Shown: one piece after another, positions 38,032 through 44,509 of the stretch | How positions within the stretch are numbered: the first letter of the stretch is position 1 | How the letters are laid out: the number at the start of each line of letters is the position of its first letter | Assembly (NCBI GenBank): GCA_045805505.1 | Contig: JBJMLA010000022.1 | Coordinates: forward strand, 1-44,509 | DNA from: BP-464 sp045805505 | GTDB taxonomy: Bacteria; Actinomycetota; Thermoleophilia; Solirubrobacterales; Solirubrobacteraceae | Direction of reading: 5' to 3' | DNA length: 44,509 nucleotides | Translations under genes and position numbers: made by a program | The notes under the pieces: generated by a model | Told to the model about the DNA's origin: nothing | What the model saw: only the letters and a program-made list of their open reading frames with translations | The model's database searches: none

Positions 38032-38708
38032 GCCGGGTCCTGGTCATCGAGGACGACCACGGGCTGCGGCGCGCGCTGACCATCAACCTGCGCGGTCGCG
38101 GCTACGACGTCAGCCAGGCCGAGGACGGCACGCGAGGCCTCGCCGAGGCGGCCGCACATCCGCCCGACGCCGTGGTGCTCGACCTCGGGCTGCCGGATAT
38201 GGAGGGGACGGAGGTGATCGCCGGCCTGCGCGGATGGACGCGCGCGCCGATCCTCGTGCTGTCGGCCCGCGACGGGCAGGACGACAAGGTCCTCGCGCTC
38301 GACGCTGGCGCCGACGACTACGTCACCAAGCCGTTCGGCATGGACGAGCTTCTGGCTCGGCTGCGGGCGGCGCTGCGCCGCAACACCGGCGGCCACGACG
38401 ACGAGCCCGTCGTCGAGGCGGCGGCGTTCACCGTCGACCTGGGCGCCAAGCAGGTTCGGGCGCCCACCGGCGAGCCGGTCCACCTGACGCCGACCGAGTG
38501 GCACCTGCTGGAGATCCTGGTGCGCAGCGAGGGGCGGCTCGTCTCCCAGCGCCAGCTGCTGCAGGAGGTCTGGGGCCCGGCCTACGAGACCGAGACGAAC
38601 TACCTGCGGGTCTACATGGCGCAGCTGCGTCGCAAGCTCGAGTTGGTGCCGTCGGCGCCGCAGCACTTGCTCACCGAGCCCGGGATGGGGTATCGCTTCG
38701 TGCGGTGA
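38028..38708 (+). CDS. KdpE-like response regulator (OmpR family)
   Basis: 226 residues: a canonical receiver with acidic pair IEDD (9-10), phospho-acceptor Asp52 (VVLDLGLPDMEG), SAR at the Thr/Ser position and Lys101 (VTKPFGMDEL). The OmpR-type winged helix at ~130-226 has VHLTPTEWHLLEILVRSEG, LVSQRQLLQEVWGP and YLRVYMAQLRRKLE. The closing TEPGMGYRFV is typical of KdpE. It probably binds the 11-bp-phased repeats ahead of the permease. The ATG overlaps the kinase stop, and its own stop overlaps the P450 start. Confidence 0.93.
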   Translation: MSRVLVIEDDHGLRRALTINLRGRGYDVSQAEDGTRGLAEAAAHPPDAVVLDLGLPDMEGTEVIAGLRGWTRAPILVLSARDGQDDKVLALDAGADDYVTKPFGMDELLARLRAALRRNTGGHDDEPVVEAAAFTVDLGAKQVRAPTGEPVHLTPTEWHLLEILVRSEGRLVSQRQLLQEVWGPAYETETNYLRVYMAQLRRKLELVPSAPQHLLTEPGMGYRFVR

Positions 38709-40120
38709 GCGCCGCAGGGCACCCCGCCCTACCCCCCGGTCCTCGGCTTCCACGCGTGGCCCAGGCCGTGCTGTGGGGGCTGCGCTACCCGCAGTTCGCC
38801 GCGCGCTGCCACCGGCGCTTCGGCCACACCTTCACGCTGCGCGCGGGCACGATGGAGCCGTCGGTCGTCACCGTCGACGGTGACGCGATCGCGCGGCTGC
38901 TGACCGGCGACCCGCTGACCAAGCGCCACGCCAACGACGTCGTGCGCCCGCTCGTCGGCGACGACGCCGTGATCCTCATCGACGGACGCGAGCACCTCGC
39001 GCGCCGCAAGCTCCTGCTGCCGCCGTTCCACGGCGAGCGGGTCAAGGGCTACGGCGAGCTGCTGCGCCGCCTGACCGACGAGGAGGCTGCGCGCTGGCGA
39101 GCGGGCGACGAGGTGGCGATCCTGCCGATCGCCCAGGACCTCACGATCGAGGTCATCCTCCAGGCGCTGCTCGGCGTCGCCGACGAGGCGCTGCGCTCGC
39201 GCTTCCGGCGCCTGATCGACGACACGCTCTTCTACCCGATGGGATCGCTGCGGCTGCGGCTCGCCGCGAAGGCGCCACGTGTCGCGCTCTCGCAGCGCTG
39301 GCGCGCGGCGATCGCGTTCGCCGCGTCGGTGGGCACGCCCGCGGTCTCGACCTACTTCCCCGAGATCAAGACGCGCTCGCGCTGGAACGTGGCGACGCTG
39401 CGCTGGTGGCATCACCACGACCGGCTCACGGCGCTGCTCGACGAGCAGATCGCCGCCACGGCCGCGGACCCGGCGCTCGCCGAGCGCGAGGACATCCTCG
39501 CCATGCTCATCCGCGCTCGCGACGAGGACGGCGCGGCGCTGCCGGCGGGCGCGCTGCGCGAGGACCTGCTGACGCTGATCGCCGCGGGACACGAGACGAC
39601 CGCGGCGGCGATCGCCTGGGGCGCGGTGCTGCTCGCCCATCACCCGGAGGTGCAGGCGCGTGCGCGGATCTCCATCCGCGACGGTGACGAGCGCTGGCTC
39701 GGCGCGCTGGTCAAGGAGATCCTGCGCCACCGCCCGCCGCTTCCCGTCGCCGCGGTGCGCCGCCTCGACGAGCCGTTCGTGATCGGCGAGCACACCGTCC
39801 CCGCGGACACGCCGCTGATCGTCGACGCCTGGAGCCTGCATCACGATCCCGCGCGCTTTCCCGAGCCGGACCGCTTCGACCCCGAGCGCTTCCTCGCCGA
39901 TGGTGCGGAGGCCTACTCGTGGCTGCCGTTCGGCGGAGGAGCGCGCCGCTGCATCGGCGCGTCGCTCGCCGAGCTCGAGATCCGCGTGGCGCTGGCAACG
40001 ATGTTGCGCCGCTGGACCCTCGAGCCGGCCGATCGCGACCTCGCGCCGCCGGCGCGCCGCGGCGTCGTGGTCGTGCCGCAGGGCGGCGGCCGGGTCCGTG
40101 TCAGCCCAGGCGCTTGTTGA
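38705..40120 (+). CDS. cytochrome P450 monooxygenase
   Basis: About 471 residues, soluble, with all P450 signatures. The I-helix oxygen-binding motif is AGHETT, the K-helix ExxR is KEILRHRP, the PERF-like region is FDPERF, and the haem loop is FGGGARRCIGA with Cys416 as axial ligand. The N-terminal proline-rich start (LPPGPRLPRV) is typical. The GTG overlaps the stop of the KdpE-like gene (GTGA), so it is translationally coupled to a potassium-type two-component operon. That is unexpected. No ferredoxin or reductase gene is nearby. It converges on an SDR gene with a 20-bp overlap of coding ends. The substrate is unknown. Confidence 0.92.
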   Translation: MSAAGHPALPPGPRLPRVAQAVLWGLRYPQFAARCHRRFGHTFTLRAGTMEPSVVTVDGDAIARLLTGDPLTKRHANDVVRPLVGDDAVILIDGREHLARRKLLLPPFHGERVKGYGELLRRLTDEEAARWRAGDEVAILPIAQDLTIEVILQALLGVADEALRSRFRRLIDDTLFYPMGSLRLRLAAKAPRVALSQRWRAAIAFAASVGTPAVSTYFPEIKTRSRWNVATLRWWHHHDRLTALLDEQIAATAADPALAEREDILAMLIRARDEDGAALPAGALREDLLTLIAAGHETTAAAIAWGAVLLAHHPEVQARARISIRDGDERWLGALVKEILRHRPPLPVAAVRRLDEPFVIGEHTVPADTPLIVDAWSLHHDPARFPEPDRFDPERFLADGAEAYSWLPFGGGARRCIGASLAELEIRVALATMLRRWTLEPADRDLAPPARRGVVVVPQGGGRVRVSPGAC

Positions 40121-40931
40121 ACAGCACGCTGAGCTTCGGGTAGCGCGCGGGCAGCAAGCGGACCATGACATCGACCGCCTTGGCGTCGTTGCCGACGAGC
40201 ACGCGGGGCCGGTTGGCCTCCACCCCGTCGACCACGATCTTCGCGGCCTGCGCGGGATCCATCTTCAGCAGCTTCTTGTTGTAGATCGCGCGACGGCGCT
40301 CGTCGGCCTCGGTGACCGGCAGGCCGAGCTTCTTGGCGTTGGCCAGCGCGGCGTTGGCGATGTTGGTCTTGATGCCGCCGGGGTGCACGACCGTGACGCC
40401 GACCGGCGCTTCCGCCGTGAGCATCTCGGTGCGCAGCGACTCCGTGAACCCGCGCACCGCGAACTTCGAGGTGCAGTAGTGGGTCATCTGGTCCTGGGCC
40501 ATGTAGCCGTTGAGGCTCGAGACGTTGACGACGTGCCCGTCGCCCGACGCGATCACGTGCGGCAGGAAGGCCTTGGTGCCGTGGATGACGCCCCACAGGT
40601 TCACGCCGAGGACCCGCTCGTAGTCGGCGTAGTCGGACTCGAGCACGGTCCGCGAGAAGGCGATGCCGGCGTTGTTGTAGATCTGATGGACGACGCCGAA
40701 GTGCGCGGCGACGGTCGCCGCGTAGGCCTCCACCGCCTCGCGGTCGGCGACGTCGAGGACCTGCTGGTGCACGTCGCCGCCGACCCGCTGCGCGGTCTCG
40801 GCGAGGCCGGTCTCGTCGACGTCGGAGACGGCCAGGCGTGCACCGCGGGAGGCGAGCTCGAGCGCGAGCGCCCGGCCGATGCCCGAGCCGGCGCCCGTCA
40901 CGACGGCGACCTTGCCGCGCACCGCGCTCAT
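40101..40931 (-). CDS. short-chain dehydrogenase/reductase
   Basis: 276 residues of the classical SDR type: VVTGAGSGIGRALALELAS cofactor loop, Asp in VSDVDE (NAD-type), NNAGIAF, VNVSSLNGYMAQDQ with the catalytic Ser, and YCTSKFA (Tyr-x3-Lys). The long C-terminal tail (GVEANRPRVLVGNDAKAVD) is typical of the SDRs found beside flavin monooxygenases and of acyl/steroid-type substrates. It overlaps the monooxygenase gene by 4 bp (ATGA), so the pair probably oxidises a common substrate: alcohol to ketone by the SDR, ketone to ester by the monooxygenase. Confidence 0.9.
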   Translation of the reverse strand: MSAVRGKVAVVTGAGSGIGRALALELASRGARLAVSDVDETGLAETAQRVGGDVHQQVLDVADREAVEAYAATVAAHFGVVHQIYNNAGIAFSRTVLESDYADYERVLGVNLWGVIHGTKAFLPHVIASGDGHVVNVSSLNGYMAQDQMTHYCTSKFAVRGFTESLRTEMLTAEAPVGVTVVHPGGIKTNIANAALANAKKLGLPVTEADERRRAIYNKKLLKMDPAQAAKIVVDGVEANRPRVLVGNDAKAVDVMVRLLPARYPKLSVLFNKRLG

Positions 40932-42457
40932 GCGGCGGCCAGCTGGTCGCGGGCGGTGTCGGCGGTCGATGCGGTGTGGGCGAAGCAGCGCAATGTGCCG
41001 TCGTCGATCGCACCCTCGCGCAGGTACTTGACGTCCTTGGCGTAGCTCATCGCCAGGTGCCACGGCTCGACCTCGCCCTGACGCGGGAACCGGTCCAGCG
41101 CGCGCAGGACGTAGCCCGCCTGGAAGTCGAGCAGCGGCCGGGTGGGCATCTCGGCGTCGCCCGGCTCGGGCACGCACGCGTCGAGCCCTCGGGCGTCGAG
41201 GTGGCCGAGCAGGCGGCAGAAGAACTCGCAGACCAGGTCGACCTTCAGCGTCCACGACGAGTTCGTGTAGCCGATCGCGTAGGCGAAGTTCGGCACGCCG
41301 CTGAGCATCAGGCCCTTGTAGGCGACCGTGTCGGGCAGCGAGACCGCCTCGCCGTCGACCGACAGCTCCATGCCGCCGAAGGCGAGCAGGTTCAGGCCGG
41401 TCGCGGTGACGACGATGTCGGCCTCGAGCTCCTGCCCCGAGCGCAGCAGGATCCCGTGCTCGGTGAACGTCTCGATGTGGTCGGTGACCACGGAGGCGTT
41501 GCCGCGGCGCAGCGCCTTGTAGAGGTCGGCGTCGGGCACGGCGCACAGCCGCTGGTCCCACGGGTCGTACTTGGGCTTGAAGTGCACGTCGACGTCGCAG
41601 GAGTCGGGCAGCTGCTTCTCGTTGACCCAGCGGATGAGCCGGCGCGCGGCGCTCGGGAAGCGGCGGCAGAACGCGTAGACGCCGCGCTGGCGCAGGATGT
41701 TCTTGCGGCGCGTGATCGCGTAGGCGCGCTCCTCGCTGAGGACCTTGCGCAGGGCGTCGGCGATCGGATCGCGCGACGGCAGCGGCAGGACGTAGCTGGG
41801 CGAGCGCTGCAGCATCGTCACGTGCTCGGCCTCGCCGGCCATCGCCGGGATCAGCGTGACGGCGGTCGCTCCGCTGCCGATGACGACCACGCGCTTGCCG
41901 GCGTAGTCGAGGTCCTCGGGCCACTGCTGCGGATGCACGATCCGGCCGGCGAACCGCTGGGTGCCCTCGAACTCCGGGGTGAAGCCCTCGTCGTAGCGGT
42001 AGTAGCCGCTGGCGCCGAACAGCCAGTTGGCCGTCATCACGACGGTCTCGCCGGTGGCCACCTGCTCGACCTCCACGGTCCATCGCGCCGTGGCCGTGTC
42101 GAAGGCGGCGCGCAGCACGCGGTGGCCGAAGCGGATGTGGCGATCGATGCCCGCGTCCTCGGCCGTCTCGCGGATGTAGGCGCGGATGGCGTCGCCGTCG
42201 GCGATCGCCTTGTCGCCGGTCCACGGCTTGAACGCATAGCCGAACGTGTGCAGGTCGGAGTCCGAGCGGATCCCGGGATAGCGGAAGAGGTCCCACGTCC
42301 CGCCGATCGCCTCGCGCGCCTCGAGGACCGCGTAGGTCTTGTGCGGCTGCTTGTCCTGCAGGTGCCAGGCGGCGCCGATGCCGGAGATGCCCGCGCCGAC
42401 GATCAGGACGTCGACGTGGTCTGTGGCGACGGGGCGGTCGAGGAGCTCGGGAGTCAT
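40928..42457 (-). CDS. Baeyer-Villiger flavin monooxygenase (EthA-like)
   Basis: About 509 residues with two Rossmann folds: VLIVGAGISGIGAAWHL for FAD and VVVIGSGATAVTLIPAMAG for NADPH. The Baeyer-Villiger fingerprint FxGxxxHxxxWP is present as FAGRIVHPQQWP. Other family marks are GGTWDLFRYPGIRSDSD and VTATGLNL. It inserts oxygen next to a ketone to give an ester. The ATG before TPELLDRP is preferred over a GTG 9 bp upstream. It is the first gene of a two-gene operon with the SDR and diverges from a PucR regulator. Confidence 0.92.
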   Translation of the reverse strand: MTPELLDRPVATDHVDVLIVGAGISGIGAAWHLQDKQPHKTYAVLEAREAIGGTWDLFRYPGIRSDSDLHTFGYAFKPWTGDKAIADGDAIRAYIRETAEDAGIDRHIRFGHRVLRAAFDTATARWTVEVEQVATGETVVMTANWLFGASGYYRYDEGFTPEFEGTQRFAGRIVHPQQWPEDLDYAGKRVVVIGSGATAVTLIPAMAGEAEHVTMLQRSPSYVLPLPSRDPIADALRKVLSEERAYAITRRKNILRQRGVYAFCRRFPSAARRLIRWVNEKQLPDSCDVDVHFKPKYDPWDQRLCAVPDADLYKALRRGNASVVTDHIETFTEHGILLRSGQELEADIVVTATGLNLLAFGGMELSVDGEAVSLPDTVAYKGLMLSGVPNFAYAIGYTNSSWTLKVDLVCEFFCRLLGHLDARGLDACVPEPGDAEMPTRPLLDFQAGYVLRALDRFPRQGEVEPWHLAMSYAKDVKYLREGAIDDGTLRCFAHTASTADTARDQLAAA

Positions 42458-42549
42458 CGTGACCACAGGATGCCCGGTCGGGGCTCAGGCCGCGCAGGCG
42501 ATCCGCCACGATTGACATGGTGTGACTGGGCATTTCGCACAGCGTCCGC

Positions 42550-42555
42550 TACGGT
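42550..42555 (+). promoter_or_regulatory. -10 box (TACGGT) for the PucR-family gene
   Basis: TACGGT ends 7 nt before the ATG. A TTGACA at 42512-42517 further upstream is too far away to be its -35 element and may belong to another promoter or operator in this 105-bp divergent gap. Confidence 0.4.
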
Positions 42556-42562
42556 GCGCTCC

Positions 42563-43789
42563 ATGGCCGCCATCGCCGGGTGGGATCCCCCCTCGCCTCG
42601 CGTCGCCGAGCTGATCCGCACGGGCGTGACGCTCCTGCTCGAGATGCCCGACGCCATCTACGAGGAGGTTGACGCGGCGGTCTTCTCCGACCCGAGCCAT
42701 CCCGTGGCCAACGACCCGGTGCTCGCCGCTGCCGTCCGGCGCACCAACCGCGCCAACCTCATCCACTGGGCCGAGCACACCGCGCGCGAGCCGGGCTCGC
42801 ACGTCCCGCCCAACGTCGGGCCCGAGACGCTCGGGGTCGCGCGCGACCTGGTGCGCCGCGGCCTCGACGCCGACGCGCTGCACGGCTACCGCGTCGGGCA
42901 GAACGTGGCCTGGCAGCGCTGGATGGCGCTGGCCTTCGAGCTGACCTCCGATCCCGCCGAGCTGCGCGAGCTGCTCGAGGTCACGGCACGCTCGATCTTC
43001 ACGTTCGTCGACGAGACCCTGGCCGGCATCGCCGAGCAGATCGAGCGCGAGCGCGACGAGCTGACGCGCGGGACCCACGCCCAGCGCCTCGAGGTCGTCT
43101 CGCTCATCCTGGAGGGCGCGCCGATCGGCTCGCAGCGGGCGTCGGCGCGGCTCGGCTACGCGCTGGACCGGCCGCACACCGCCGCCATCGTCTGGAGCGA
43201 CGCCGCCGAGATCGACCCGTCGCTGCTCGAGCAGGCCGCCGAGGCGGTGGGTCGCGCGGCCGGCGCCCGCCCCCTCACCGTGCTGGCCAGCGCGTCGGCG
43301 CTGTGGGTCTGGGTCGCGAGCGGGGCCGGTCCCGACATCGGGACGCTGCGCGGCGCTCTCGACGCGCTGCCCGGCGTGCGGGTCGCGCTCGGGTCCACCG
43401 CGCCCGGCATCGACGGCTTCCGCCGCAGCCACCTCGACGCGCTCGCCACCTACCGCCTGATGGACCGGTCGCCGTCGCCGCTGACGCTGGCCACCTACGA
43501 CGAGCTGCAGGTCGTGGCGCTGGCGACGGCCGACGACGAGCGCGCGCAGGAGTTCGTCGCGCGGACGCTCGGCGACCTTGTCTCGGCTCCCGCCGAGCTG
43601 CGCGAGACGCTGCGCGTCTACCTGCGCGAGGGCTTCAGCACCACCCGTGCGGCGAAGGTGCTCTTCGCGCATCGCAACACAGTCATCAGCCGGCTGGCCA
43701 GGATCGAGCAGCTGCTGCCCGCGCCGCTGGAGGGACGCGGCCTGGCGGTGGGACTCGCACTCGAGATCGTGCATTGGCGCCGTGATTGA
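42563..43789 (+). CDS. PucR-family transcriptional regulator
   Basis: 408 residues. The N-terminal half is helical (RVAELIRTGVTLLLEMPDA, LVRRGLDADALHGYRVGQN), like the sensory region of PucR/CdaR regulators. A GGDEF-like central segment follows (ALPGVRVALGSTAPGIDGF, RRSHLDALATYRLM). The C-terminal PucR helix-turn-helix is clear (LRVYLREGFSTTRAAKVL, then FAHRNTVISRLARIEQLL). Such regulators often activate degradation genes. It diverges from the monooxygenase/SDR operon and is its likely regulator, by position only. Confidence 0.9.
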   Translation: MAAIAGWDPPSPRVAELIRTGVTLLLEMPDAIYEEVDAAVFSDPSHPVANDPVLAAAVRRTNRANLIHWAEHTAREPGSHVPPNVGPETLGVARDLVRRGLDADALHGYRVGQNVAWQRWMALAFELTSDPAELRELLEVTARSIFTFVDETLAGIAEQIERERDELTRGTHAQRLEVVSLILEGAPIGSQRASARLGYALDRPHTAAIVWSDAAEIDPSLLEQAAEAVGRAAGARPLTVLASASALWVWVASGAGPDIGTLRGALDALPGVRVALGSTAPGIDGFRRSHLDALATYRLMDRSPSPLTLATYDELQVVALATADDERAQEFVARTLGDLVSAPAELRETLRVYLREGFSTTRAAKVLFAHRNTVISRLARIEQLLPAPLEGRGLAVGLALEIVHWRRD

Positions 43790-43797
43790 GTCGAATC

Positions 43798-43814
43798 CGT
43801 TCCGGCCGGGAACG
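43798..43814 (+). terminator. hairpin between the PucR gene and exoD
   Basis: CGTTCC and GGAACG form a perfect 6-bp stem with a 5-nt loop, 8 bp after the stop codon. There is no T-run. It lies 8 bp before the exoD GTG, so it could also affect translation start there. Confidence 0.4.
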
Positions 43815-43822
43815 CACCCGAG

Positions 43823-44470
43823 GTGTCCCTGACCGCGACGCCGCCCCCCACCACCGCTCCCGCCGAGCGAGACCAGGACAAGCCGATCAGCGACCAGCTC
43901 GCCGACTGGCTCGAGGGCGACGGCGAACACACGCTGGGCGGGCTCGCCGACGTCTTCGAGGAGAAGAGCTTCGCGCTGATCTTCATCCTCCTGCTGGGCG
44001 TCTCCGCGCTGCCGCTCCCCACGGGTGGGGCGACGCACGTCTTCGAGATCATCGCGGTGATCGTCGCCGCGCAGCTCGTCATCGGGCGCGACAAGATCTG
44101 GATCCCGAAGCGCTGGCAGGGCCTCGAGCTCGCCGGCGGCAAGCGCCAGCGGTTCATCGAGGGCCTGCTGAAGTTCATCCGCTTCCTCGAGCGCTTCTCC
44201 AAGCCGCGTCTGACCTTCCTCTTCGACCACCGGCTGAGCAACAGCATCTTCGGCCTGCTCGTGATCGGTCTCACGGCCGGCGCGTTCTTCGCGCCGCCGT
44301 TCTCGGGCCTCGACACGCTGCCGTCGCTGGGGGTCGTGCTGCTGTCGGTCGCGGTGCTGCTCGAGGACTTCGCGCTGGTCGTCGTCGGCCTGGTCGTCGG
44401 CGTGGCCGGAGTCGTGCTCGAGATCGTGCTCGGAAAGGCCGCGGCCGGGGCGTTCAAGAAGCTGTTCTAG
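43823..44470 (+). CDS. exoD: ExoD-family membrane protein
   Basis: 215 residues of the ExoD family: a hydrophilic start (DQLADWLEGDGEHTLGGLAD), then VFEEKSFALIFILLLGVSAL, PLPTGGATHVFEIIAVIV, the cytoplasmic segment IWIPKRWQGLELAGGKRQRF, and two or three further membrane helices. In rhizobia ExoD affects exopolysaccharide production and alkali tolerance; its exact action is unknown. The start is a GTG 33 bp after the regulator's stop. It may work with the polysaccharide locus at the other end of the window, although 27 kb separates them. Confidence 0.85.
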   Translation: MSLTATPPPTTAPAERDQDKPISDQLADWLEGDGEHTLGGLADVFEEKSFALIFILLLGVSALPLPTGGATHVFEIIAVIVAAQLVIGRDKIWIPKRWQGLELAGGKRQRFIEGLLKFIRFLERFSKPRLTFLFDHRLSNSIFGLLVIGLTAGAFFAPPFSGLDTLPSLGVVLLSVAVLLEDFALVVVGLVVGVAGVVLEIVLGKAAAGAFKKLF

Positions 44471-44476
44471 GCCGAG

Positions 44477-44493
44477 GGCCCGGGCGTCGGGCC
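44477..44493 (+). terminator. hairpin after exoD
   Basis: GGCCCG and CGGGCC form a 6-bp stem with a 5-nt loop, starting 7 bp after the stop. There is no T-run before the window ends. Confidence 0.4.
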
Positions 44494-44509
44494 GAGAAGG
44501 CAGCGACTA

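Noticed and set aside
42512..42517. TTGACA as the -35 of the PucR gene
   Set aside because: It is 32 bp upstream of the TACGGT box, too far for one promoter, and no good -10 lies 17 bp after it.
1..44509. Horizontally acquired island or mobile element around the polysaccharide locus
   Set aside because: No integrase, transposase, flanking repeat or tRNA was seen, and base composition and overlap style are uniform throughout.

Overview
The window is a gene-dense, very GC-rich stretch of bacterial chromosome. Third codon positions are almost all G or C, GTG starts are common, and genes overlap at ATGA, GTGA or CTAG. Gene content and style fit an actinobacterium of the Thermoleophilia / Solirubrobacterales type: a Cys-type CcmE, many start codons lying 6-9 nt after a TAnnnT box, and a small surface protein of a kind I recall from that group. 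This assignment is inference. I saw no tRNA, rRNA, CRISPR array, insertion sequence, phage gene or origin, and no gene-free stretch over 300 bp.

Layout. (1) 1-4925: the 3' part of a giant coiled-coil gene built on a 29-residue repeat with a PH-like C-terminus, then a degenerate receiver protein. (2) 4927-16223: an exopolysaccharide locus with an initiating sugar transferase, two Wzy/ligase-type membrane proteins, a Wzc-type chain-length tyrosine kinase behind its own ECF sigma factor, two GT4 glycosyltransferases, a hexapeptide acetyltransferase and a Wzx-type flippase. An LPFTG surface protein diverges from the sigma gene. (3) 16220-17395: a secreted transglycosylase-like protein. (4) 17491-21238: tyrosine / homogentisate catabolism (hpd, hmgA, a maleylacetate-reductase-like enzyme) with a divergent Lrp/AsnC regulator. 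(5) 21235-26218: a tandem alpha/beta-hydrolase fusion, secG, and cytochrome c maturation genes (ccmI-like, ccmF, ccmE). (6) 26332-32648: small zinc-ribbon and membrane proteins, an SDR, a DoxX protein, a STAS-like protein, a receiver-GGDEF-receiver protein, dinB with an SOS box, an L,D-transpeptidase, and an ArsR/SRPBCC pair. (7) 32645-34615: two DsbA-fold proteins and a methyltransferase-like gene around a palindromic operator. (8) 34628-40120: a K+-uptake-type permease, a shortened KdpD-like kinase, a KdpE-like regulator and a P450 in one overlapping operon, preceded by 11-bp-phased direct repeats. (9) 40101-44470: an SDR and a Baeyer-Villiger monooxygenase with a divergent PucR regulator, then ExoD.

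How it works together. The polysaccharide locus holds initiation, assembly, export, polymerisation and kinase control, and it carries its own sigma factor. The Kdp-like trio looks like a self-regulated potassium-uptake module. The most unusual signals are the near-straight 29-residue coiled coil, five convergent gene pairs whose two stop codons share one CTAG, the widespread leaderless-type promoters, the sigma / LPFTG divergent pair, the hydrolase fusion with Gly and Cys in place of the nucleophilic Ser, and the phased repeats before the permease.
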